A stretch of DNA of 64,000 nucleotides from Mycobacterium sp. 852014-50255_SCH5639931 (GTDB lineage: Bacteria > Actinomycetota > Actinomycetes > Mycobacteriales > Mycobacteriaceae), in contig NZ_LZSV01000003.1 in NCBI RefSeq assembly GCF_001665605.1, forward strand, positions 1 through 64,000, in the 5' to 3' direction. The translations under genes were made by a program, and so were the position numbers. Below are positions 9,655 to 16,405 of the stretch, piece by piece. Position 1 is the first letter of the stretch. Each line of letters opens with the position of its first letter. Below the pieces are notes generated by a model. That model saw nothing but the letters and a program-made list of their open reading frames with translations. It made no database searches and had not been told where the DNA came from.

Positions 9655-11370
9655 TCAGCCCCGCGGTACGAAGGGCGGCAGGAGCGGCCGGAACCGGGTC
9701 GTCGTGGGGGGTGCGGCCGTGGTGGTCGCCTGCGACGTCGTGGGCGGCGCGGTGGTCGTCGTCGGCGGGGGCGTCGTCGTGGTGGTCGGCGGCGGCGTCG
9801 TGGTGGTGGTGGTGGTGGTCGGCGGCTCGGTTGTCGTGGTGGTCGGCGGCTGCTCGGACGACGACGACGGCGGCGGCGGTGGCGGCGGGAGGACCGTCTC
9901 GGTGGTGCTGCCGTTCGGCTGGGTGATGGTCACGGTTTGCGACGTTTGCGGGGGAGCCGGCGTGTTCGGCGGGGTGGTGTTGACCGGGTGGGACTTGGGG
10001 CGGCCGAGGGTCAGGGCCAGCACGATGGCTACCAGCACCGCCGCCGCCGCCCCCGCCACCAACAGGACCAGCGCGGTGCGTTTGTACCAGGGCAGCGGGC
10101 CCTCTTCCGCGGCGTAGCGATCGCCGTCCGCGTAGCCCGAATCCGTTGCCTCCCGGGAGTACTCGCCCGTGGCGTCGCGCCCGGTGTAGGGCACCGGCTC
10201 GTCGCCGCCGTCGACGTCCTGGGACCAGGCCAGGGCACCGTCAACATCGGTGGCCTGGGCGGCCGACGCGGCCTGGGTCATGTCGATGCCGGCGGTGCCG
10301 ACCATCTCGGTCGGCGTTTCCACGACGGCGCCCGCGGCGGTCGGGACGCCGGCCGACGTCTGCTGCTCACCGAGCGCCGCCGCTCCGATGGCTGCGCTGA
10401 CCGCGGGCTGCGGTGGGGTGTGCACCGGCACCTGAAAACGCTCCGACAGCCGCGCTGCGAGCAGCGGGATGCCGGCGCCGCCGCCGACCGCCGCCACGGC
10501 GGCCAGCCTGCCCCTCGCAATTCCGTTGCGGCGCAACGCTTCTTCTAGGGTGCCCAGGAAGCGGTCCAGCGGTTCGGAGATCAGTTGCTCCAGCTCGGCT
10601 CGGGACAGCTGCGCGTTCGCACCCGGAGCCAGCGCGACGGAGGCCGTCGCGGCGGTCGACAGTTGCTCCTTGGCGCGCCGGCATTCACCGAGCAGGCGGC
10701 TCTGCGAGCCCATCCGGACGGTGCTGCCCAGGTCGGCCATGGTGTCGTCGGAGGCCCGCAGGCGGCCGAGCACGAGCTGATCGATCGCGTCGCCGGAGAA
10801 ATCGGCGGATCGCACCGTCGGGCCGACGCGGGTGAAGTTGGACCCGGCGTCCATCAGGGTGACACTGGTGCCGCTGGCGCCGAAATCGCACAGCGCGACG
10901 ACGCCGGCGGACGGGAATCCCGGTCTGCCGCGCAGCGCCGCGAGCGCGGCGGTGGCGTCGGACACCAGCACCGGCGCCACACCACCGCGGGCGAGATCCG
11001 GCTGGGCGAAGAATTCCTCACGCAGCGCGGTGAACTGGGCGTCGGACCAGTACGCGGGGACGGCAATGGTGATCGGGGTGCCGTAGCCGACGGTGCGGGC
11101 CATGGCCTCGATCGCCTCGACCGTCAGCACCTCCCCGAGGTACTTCGTCCCGTCGGCAGCCACCAGGGGGGACCGGTCGCCGACGCGCTCGACGAATCCG
11201 CGCAGCACCATTCCGTTTTCGGTCAGATTCGGGTTTTCCTCCGGCAGGCCAACTTCGGTCGGCCGGCCTTCGAAGAGCGTCAATACGGCGCTGCGGACCA
11301 CCGGCGGCCTGCCCGCGCGGGCAGCCACCAGGTTGGCCGCCCCAATCGACAGCCCGAGCGACTCGCTCAT
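9655..11370 (-). CDS. Hsp70-like membrane-anchored protein with poly-Thr/Pro tail
   Basis: About 571 residues. The N-terminal 350 or so residues resemble the actin/Hsp70 ATPase fold: GLSIGAANLVAARAG, an AVPAYWSDAQ segment, CDFGASGTSVTLMD, and AVGGGAGIPLLAARL as the adenosine motif. A linker leads to one membrane helix at about residues 432-455. The last 115 residues are Pro/Thr-rich with long Thr runs and are presumably outside the membrane. There is no substrate-binding domain, so it is not a standard chaperone. The architecture recalls Rv0312. ATG 11370 has a GTGGGG eight bases upstream; GTG 11379 is also possible. Confidence 0.75.
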   Translation of the reverse strand: MSESLGLSIGAANLVAARAGRPPVVRSAVLTLFEGRPTEVGLPEENPNLTENGMVLRGFVERVGDRSPLVAADGTKYLGEVLTVEAIEAMARTVGYGTPITIAVPAYWSDAQFTALREEFFAQPDLARGGVAPVLVSDATAALAALRGRPGFPSAGVVALCDFGASGTSVTLMDAGSNFTRVGPTVRSADFSGDAIDQLVLGRLRASDDTMADLGSTVRMGSQSRLLGECRRAKEQLSTAATASVALAPGANAQLSRAELEQLISEPLDRFLGTLEEALRRNGIARGRLAAVAAVGGGAGIPLLAARLSERFQVPVHTPPQPAVSAAIGAAALGEQQTSAGVPTAAGAVVETPTEMVGTAGIDMTQAASAAQATDVDGALAWSQDVDGGDEPVPYTGRDATGEYSREATDSGYADGDRYAAEEGPLPWYKRTALVLLVAGAAAAVLVAIVLALTLGRPKSHPVNTTPPNTPAPPQTSQTVTITQPNGSTTETVLPPPPPPPSSSSEQPPTTTTTEPPTTTTTTTTPPPTTTTTPPPTTTTAPPTTSQATTTAAPPTTTRFRPLLPPFVPRG

Positions 11371-11425
11371 GCCCCGCACCCCACTTCCGATCGCCCGGTG
11401 GTCCTCACCATAGCGGCCGACGGGG

Positions 11426-11944
11426 TCAGCGCAGGCCGGGCGGGACCGTGATCGCCGTGGGCACCCCCGGAATCGTGATCACCGAGGGCACCTGCGGCAG
11501 GTGATGCTTATGCGTTGGTTCCTGCTGACTCGGCTGGCGCGTGGGCTGCTGCGTCGGCTGCTGTGCCGGCGCCTCGACGGCGCTGCTGGTGGTCGGCGTC
11601 GTGGTGGTGGTCGGCGCGGTCGTGGTGGTGGTGGTCGTCGTCGTGCTCGTGCGGCTGGTGCTCGGGGACGGGCTGGTGCCTTGTCCACCCTGCAGCAGCT
11701 CGGTGATGCCGTACACGATCAGCGCGATCAAGATCGCGACGAACACCAGCCAGGCGATGAGCAGCGGGGGCTTGCGATACCACGGAGTGGGTTCGGCCTC
11801 CAGGTCGTCGAACGCTTCGGGCTGCTCGAACCCCTCGGGCGGGTTCGCCGGGGGTTCGCCGGTGGTCGGCTGCTCAGCGACGCCGTAGTCGGCATGCCGG
11901 GTCGCCTGTTCGTGGAAGTCGTCGGGTGGGCCGTTGCGTGCCAC
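11426..11944 (-). CDS. Single-pass membrane protein with Thr-rich tail
   Basis: About 172 residues from GTG 11944. An acidic N-terminal half ends in PTPWYRK, followed by one membrane helix, then a tail of Thr runs, Gln/Pro-rich sequence and a His pair, ending in VPSVITIPGVPTAITVPP. The layout copies the C-terminal part of the Hsp70-like protein encoded 55 bases downstream, where the juxtamembrane motif is LPWYKR. The two genes are probably transcribed together and the products may work together. No enzymatic domain is seen. Confidence 0.7.
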   Translation of the reverse strand: MARNGPPDDFHEQATRHADYGVAEQPTTGEPPANPPEGFEQPEAFDDLEAEPTPWYRKPPLLIAWLVFVAILIALIVYGITELLQGGQGTSPSPSTSRTSTTTTTTTTTAPTTTTTPTTSSAVEAPAQQPTQQPTRQPSQQEPTHKHHLPQVPSVITIPGVPTAITVPPGLR

Positions 11945-11990
11945 GGCACCGATGGTACTGACACCACCTGCCAGCCTCCCGAGCGCGCCT

Positions 11991-12013
11991 TCAGAACGTG
12001 TTGACCTTGTCGA
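11991..12013. repeat. 23-bp direct repeat, left copy
   Basis: This 23-base sequence is the 3' end of the kinase-MurQ gene (codons for DKVNTF and the stop) and recurs at 14345-14367 with one mismatch (C versus G at the seventh base). The flanking bases on both sides do not match. The two copies bound a 2.3-kb segment holding the MurQ fusion and DUF488 genes. Confidence 0.9.
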
Positions 12014-13718
12014 GCGCGTCCCGGACGCGTCCCCGCGCCCGGTCGAGCCGGGCGGCGGCCTCGGCCGCGTCGACGCCGGCGAGCAACGCGACGATCGCGG
12101 TCTTGGCATGACCGCCCGCGGCGGCGAGCGCGCCGGCCGCGGTTTCCTCGTCGGCACCGGCCGCGTCGCGCACGATGCGCACCGCGCGGCGGCGCAGCTT
12201 CGCGTTGGTCGCGCGCACGTCGACCATCCGCGGTCCGTAGGCCTTGCCGAGCCCGATCATCACGCTCGTCGAGAGCGCGTTGAGTACGACCTTCTGCGCC
12301 GTTCCCGCGGTCAGCCGGGTGGATCCGGCGAGAACCTCAGGGCCGGTGAGCAATTCGATCACCACATCGGCAGATGCCGCGCTGCCCGCGTTGTTGACGA
12401 TCGCGACCGTCAGCGCGCCCGCCGCACGCGCGTGCTCGAGCGCCCCGAGCACGTACGGCGTGCGGCCCGACGCCGTGATCCCGACGAGCGCGTCGGCGGC
12501 GGTCAGGTCGGCGAGATCGGTTGGCTCAAAGGCGTCTTCGGCGCCCTCGATCGCCCCGGTCAGCGCCGCCGGCCCGCCGGCAATCACACCGCGCACGAGG
12601 TCGGTGTCGAACGTGGGCGCGCACTCGGCCGCGTCGAGCACACCGAGCCGCCCGGGAGTTCCGGCGCCGGCATAGATCAGCCGGCCGCCGTGCTCGAGCC
12701 GCGCGGCGATCGCCTCGGCCGCCGCCGCGATCCGCGGGACCGCCGCCGCCACCGCGGCATGCGCCTCGCCTTCGGCGGCGACGAGCAGCGCGACGACCTC
12801 CCCGATGGGGCGCGCGTCGAGGTCGAGCAGGCCCGGACGCTCGGCTTCGGTGGCGAGCGCGTCGAGTCCTTGCGCGGCAGAGGTTTTCGGTACCGCCTGC
12901 ACGCGGATCACGAGGGGCTCGTGGATCGCCCCCAGCCGCAGCGCCCCGTCGAGCGGGTCGCCGACGGTGGGGACGAGGTCGAGCTTCTCGCGCAGCGCTT
13001 TGAACCCGGCCAGGCCGCCGACCATCGCGACCGGGCCATTCCCGGCCGCGCGAGCGGTCGCGGCGAGCGCCTCAGCCGCCGCGCCGACGATCGCCAGCGC
13101 GGCGGCGTCGCCCTGCGCAGCGAGGACGTCGGGTGCGAAGGACGCGAGCCCGGCGGCATCGGTGAGCTGCGCGGGCCAGGTCTCCGGCGCGCCGAAGCGG
13201 GCGCGGGCGGCGTCGAGCAGCGTGGTGGACGGGCCGCGGCCGTCGTGCGCGCACAGCGCCGCGCGCAGCCCGGCGGCGCCGATCCACGCGCCGCCGCCCT
13301 CGTCGCCCAGCCACGGGCCCCAGCCGTCGGCAGTCCGCAGCGCGCCGTCCGCGTCGATCGCGAGCGCCACGACTCCGGTGCCCGCGATCAGCACGACGCC
13401 CGGCTCCCCGTTCAGCGCGCCGGCATGCGCGATCACGGCGTCGCTGGTCACCGCGACGCGCTCCGCCCGCAGCGAGGCCAGCAGCGCATCGCCCAGCGCA
13501 CGCGCCGCGTCCGGCGCCGCCAGCGCCCCGGCGGCGCCCACGATCACCTCGTCGACCGCGCCGAGCCGGCGTGCGACGTTCAGGATCGCCGCCTCCGCGG
13601 CCCGCACGCCGCCGGGCGCCGCGAGCCCGGGCGCGCCCGGCCCCTCCGCCCTGCGGCCGCATGCCGAAGCCCGGCACGACGTCTTACCCAAGTCGACGGC
13701 GAGGATCACCGCACCCAT
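11991..13718 (-). CDS. Fused BadF/BadG-type sugar kinase and MurQ etherase
   Basis: A 575-residue two-domain protein. Residues 1 to about 280 form an ASKHA kinase of the BadF/BadG (N-acetylglucosamine kinase-like) family, with the AVDLGKTSCR phosphate loop and GWGPWLGDEGGGAWIG. Residues from about 285 match MurQ, the N-acetylmuramic acid 6-phosphate etherase, with YAGAGTPGRLGVLDAAEC. Glu365 and Glu394 stand where MurQ has its two catalytic glutamates. The loop that normally reads GTSGR reads GTPGR here. Together the domains could phosphorylate an amino sugar and cleave MurNAc-6-P to GlcNAc-6-P and lactate in wall recycling. The protein is very Ala-rich. GTG 13709, with AAAGGA upstream, is an alternative start. 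Confidence 0.88.
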   Translation of the reverse strand: MGAVILAVDLGKTSCRASACGRRAEGPGAPGLAAPGGVRAAEAAILNVARRLGAVDEVIVGAAGALAAPDAARALGDALLASLRAERVAVTSDAVIAHAGALNGEPGVVLIAGTGVVALAIDADGALRTADGWGPWLGDEGGGAWIGAAGLRAALCAHDGRGPSTTLLDAARARFGAPETWPAQLTDAAGLASFAPDVLAAQGDAAALAIVGAAAEALAATARAAGNGPVAMVGGLAGFKALREKLDLVPTVGDPLDGALRLGAIHEPLVIRVQAVPKTSAAQGLDALATEAERPGLLDLDARPIGEVVALLVAAEGEAHAAVAAAVPRIAAAAEAIAARLEHGGRLIYAGAGTPGRLGVLDAAECAPTFDTDLVRGVIAGGPAALTGAIEGAEDAFEPTDLADLTAADALVGITASGRTPYVLGALEHARAAGALTVAIVNNAGSAASADVVIELLTGPEVLAGSTRLTAGTAQKVVLNALSTSVMIGLGKAYGPRMVDVRATNAKLRRRAVRIVRDAAGADEETAAGALAAAGGHAKTAIVALLAGVDAAEAAARLDRARGRVRDALDKVNTF

Positions 13719-13765
13719 CCTTTATCGGCCCGGGCCATGTGTCGACCGCCGGGCAGACTGGTCTG

Positions 13766-14296
13766 GTGGAGCGGGCGTTGCTGACCGTGGGGCACGGGAC
13801 AGCCGGCCGTGAGCGGCTAGGGGAGTTGCTTGCCGGCGCCGGAGTTGCGCTGGTGGTGGATGTGCGGCGATATCCGGCCAGCCGGACGAATCCGGACGTG
13901 CGGCGGGAGGCCCTGGAATGCTGGCTGCCCGAACGCGGCATCGACTACCGGTGGGAGCCTCGCCTGGGCGGGCGGCGTCATGTCGCGGCCGGAGAACTGG
14001 AGCCGGACAGCTGGTGGACGGTCGCCGCATTCCGGGCGTACGCCGCATACACCCGGACGCCGGAGTTCGACACCGCGCTGGACGAGGTCCTGGCCGACGC
14101 CGCCCGGCGCACCACCGCGGTGATGTGTAGCGAGAGCGTCTGGTGGCGCTGTCACCGGCGGCTGATCGCCGATGTAGCAGAGCTCGGTCGCGCGGTGCCG
14201 GTGCGACACCTCATGCCGGACGGCCGCCTCAGCCCACACCGCCCCGCCGCCGGTGCTCGCCGCCGCCCCGACGGCCACCTGGTATGGGATGGCTGA
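13766..14296 (+). CDS. DUF488 family protein
   Basis: A 176-residue DUF488 protein starting at GTG 13766, divergent from the MurQ fusion with a 47-base gap. It has the family's N-terminal TVGHGTAGRERLGELL, the VDVRRYPASRTNPD segment, and the conserved CSESVWWRCHRRLIAD with a Cys and a CHR triad. DUF488 proteins are thought to act on nucleic acids or nucleotides but have no firm biochemical role. Together with the MurQ fusion it fills the segment between the two 23-bp repeats. Confidence 0.8.
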   Translation: MERALLTVGHGTAGRERLGELLAGAGVALVVDVRRYPASRTNPDVRREALECWLPERGIDYRWEPRLGGRRHVAAGELEPDSWWTVAAFRAYAAYTRTPEFDTALDEVLADAARRTTAVMCSESVWWRCHRRLIADVAELGRAVPVRHLMPDGRLSPHRPAAGARRRPDGHLVWDG

Positions 14297-14344
14297 GTTG
14301 GTCGGGCCACCCGGCACGGCGGTCGCCGGTCCGGACTTCGGCCG

Positions 14345-14367
14345 TCAGAAGGTGTTGACCTTGTCGA
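14345..14367. repeat. 23-bp direct repeat, right copy
   Basis: The second copy of the 23-base repeat (22 of 23 identical to 11991-12013). It lies exactly at the 3' end of the exported-protein gene and encodes the same DKVNTF C-terminus plus TGA. Duplication of a gene's 3' end around inserted genes is what site-specific integration into a gene end leaves, but no integrase is present in the interval. Confidence 0.9.
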
Positions 14368-14938
14368 CGCTGACGAACATGCCGTGCCCGGTGCGGTCGT
14401 TCGTGAAACGGGTGCCGTCGGGGGTGGCGTTGATCGTCCAGCCCGCGGCGTTGTAGGTCTTGTAGTCGATCTGGACGGTCGGGATGGCGCCCAGGTTTCC
14501 GAGCACCCACTGGACCTTGCCGCCGGAGTCCACGCTGACGCCGTTGGCGTGCTCGCCGTCCTGCATGGGGGAATTGGTGAACGGCGCCTCGCAGCCGACG
14601 GTGGCCTTATTGATCTGGCAGCGTGTGGTTCCCGACTTGGTTTCGATGAACACGTAACCGTTCTGGTCGGGTGGGAGCGGGATGGCGCCGGCCGGTGCGG
14701 TCGGGTTGGCCGGCGTCGTCGGCAGGCCGGGGGCCGGGCTGGCGGTGGGCGCCGGCGACGACACGCTGGGCCTGGGGGTGGGGAACGTGGGCTCGACCGG
14801 ACCCGCGCCCGGCGCGGCGACGGGCCGGCCCGCGATGGTGGACGAACAGGCGTCGATCAGCGCGGGACTGATCAGCACCGGCGCGATCAGCAGGGATCCA
14901 CCGGCAAGGCTCCACCGTGCCCTCTGGGAAAACCGCAC
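14345..14938 (-). CDS. Exported protein, possible lipoprotein
   Basis: About 197 residues. A basic start (RFSQRARW) and a hydrophobic stretch lead to DACSSTIAGRP, close to the lipobox-plus-SSTIAGRP pattern of mycobacterial lipoproteins, though Asp at -2 is unusual. A Pro/Ala/Thr-rich linker of about 55 residues follows. The C-terminal domain has a Cys pair (TRCQINKATVGCEAPF) and ends MFVSVDKVNTF. The function is unknown. GTG 14938 is preferred over TTG 14944. It sits about 100 bases downstream of the molybdenum hydroxylase operon on the same strand. Confidence 0.75.
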   Translation of the reverse strand: MRFSQRARWSLAGGSLLIAPVLISPALIDACSSTIAGRPVAAPGAGPVEPTFPTPRPSVSSPAPTASPAPGLPTTPANPTAPAGAIPLPPDQNGYVFIETKSGTTRCQINKATVGCEAPFTNSPMQDGEHANGVSVDSGGKVQWVLGNLGAIPTVQIDYKTYNAAGWTINATPDGTRFTNDRTGHGMFVSVDKVNTF

Positions 14939-15042
14939 GCGCAACTCCCGATTATCAGCAATATCGGGACATCAGATTACGCGTGAAGTGACGAAAACCC
15001 CGGTAACCGCGCACCTGTCGATGCGGCCCCGATGGTGAAGCT

Positions 15043-15528
15043 TTACCGCTGCGTGACCGATTGCGTCTCGGCGGCGCGTTGCGCGGCCGCGACGATGCCC
15101 TGGTAGCCGGTGCACCGGCAGAAGTTGCCCGACAGGCCTTCCCGGATCTCGTGGTCGCTGGGGTCGGGGTTGTCGCGCAGCAGCGCGGTCAGCGACATCA
15201 CGAAACCCGGCGTGCAGAAGCCGCATTGCAGCCCGTGGCATTCCCGCAGCGCCGACTGCACGGGCGAGAGGGTGCCGTCCGGTGCGGCGACACCTTCGAC
15301 CGTCGTCACCTCGGACCCGTCGGCCTGCACCGCGAACATGAGGCACGAGCGCACGGCCTCGCCGTCCAGCAGCACCGTGCACGCCCCGCACGCCCCGTGC
15401 TCGCAGCCCAGGTGCGTTCCGGTCAGCCCGCACTTGTCGCGTAGGAAGTCCGCCAGCGTCATCCGCGGTTCCACCCCGGCCGTGATCGGAGTTCCGTTGA
15501 CGGACAGCTCGATTGGGTGTTCACGCAT
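15043..15528 (-). CDS. Molybdenum hydroxylase small (2Fe-2S) subunit
   Basis: A 161-residue CoxS/XdhA-like iron-sulphur subunit. The plant-type ferredoxin cluster is in CEHGACGACTVLLDG with a downstream Cys in RSCL. The second cluster uses CGFCTPG and CRCTGYQ. It carries electrons from the molybdenum centre to FAD in the medium subunit. It overlaps the medium-subunit gene by eight bases and is the last gene of the large-medium-small operon. Confidence 0.92.
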   Translation of the reverse strand: MREHPIELSVNGTPITAGVEPRMTLADFLRDKCGLTGTHLGCEHGACGACTVLLDGEAVRSCLMFAVQADGSEVTTVEGVAAPDGTLSPVQSALRECHGLQCGFCTPGFVMSLTALLRDNPDPSDHEIREGLSGNFCRCTGYQGIVAAAQRAAETQSVTQR

Positions 15529-16405
15529 TGCTTGCCCCCAGGGCTTCGGCTATCGCTTGTGTCCACGCCCGCGCGGCCATGGTGGCGCCGACCTTCAACC
15601 GGTAGGACGCCGACCCTTGCAGGTCGTTCGGAATGTCGTCGAGCCCGCTCATCGCGGCCTCGCCGATCTCCTCGGGCACCAGCTCGCCGACCGGCCTGCC
15701 CACGGCGGCGACCTCGGCCGCCGTCGCGCGCCGGACCGTGGACCCCATGCCCAGCAGCCCGACCGCGCAGCGCGACACCCGGTCGCGATCGTCGAGCTGG
15801 ACGGCGACCAGGGCGCCGGCGATCGCGAAATCGCCGTGCCGCCGCGAGAATTCCTCGACGGCGAACCCGGACCTGCCGTCCCACACGGGGAACCGCACCC
15901 CGGTCAGCACCTCATCGGAATCCATGGTGGTCTCCCACACCCCGGCGAAGAAGTCGGCCGCCGCGATCTCGCGGCGCCCGCGTGGCGACTGGACCTCCAT
16001 CACCGCATCCAGGGTCAGGGCGACCGCTGGGTATTCGCCGGCGGCGTCGGCATGGGCAATCGACCCGCCGAGGGTGCCCCGGTTGCGGATCTGAAAATGC
16101 CCGACGAACGGCGTCACCCGGGTCAACAGCGGAACCGCTTGGCGCACTTGCTCGTCGGCGCCGACGGTGGCCTCGGTGGTGCCCGCGCCGATCCACAGTT
16201 CTGAGCCCCTGCGCTCGATGCCCTGCAGCTCGGGCAGCCGGGAGATGTCGATCAGATGGTCGAAGTAGGCCAGCCGCATCGCCAGCATCGGCACCAGGCT
16301 CTGGCCGCCGGCAAGGATTTTCGCGTCGTCGCCCAGTTCGGCCAGCAGGCCCACGGCGTCGTCGACGGTGTCGGGGCGGTGGTATTCGAACGCGGACGGT
16401 TTCAC
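15521..16405 (-). CDS. Molybdenum hydroxylase medium (FAD) subunit
   Basis: A 294-residue CoxM-like flavoprotein. The FAD-binding segments are ILAGGQSLVPMLAMR near residue 35 and NRGTLGGSIAHADAAGE near residue 110. The length matches the family. It takes electrons from the small subunit and passes them to an external acceptor, probably quinone. The ATG at 16405 overlaps the large-subunit stop by four bases, so translation is probably coupled. Confidence 0.92.
   Translation of the reverse strand: MKPSAFEYHRPDTVDDAVGLLAELGDDAKILAGGQSLVPMLAMRLAYFDHLIDISRLPELQGIERRGSELWIGAGTTEATVGADEQVRQAVPLLTRVTPFVGHFQIRNRGTLGGSIAHADAAGEYPAVALTLDAVMEVQSPRGRREIAAADFFAGVWETTMDSDEVLTGVRFPVWDGRSGFAVEEFSRRHGDFAIAGALVAVQLDDRDRVSRCAVGLLGMGSTVRRATAAEVAAVGRPVGELVPEEIGEAAMSGLDDIPNDLQGSASYRLKVGATMAARAWTQAIAEALGASNA

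Noticed and set aside
9760..9870. GTGGTGGT-type tandem repeats as a CRISPR or VNTR array
   Set aside because: They encode the Thr runs of the Hsp70-like protein tail. There are no spacers of uniform length and no cas genes.
11991..14367. A complete integrative element or transposon
   Set aside because: Although direct repeats flank the segment, no integrase, transposase, origin or terminal inverted repeat is found within it.
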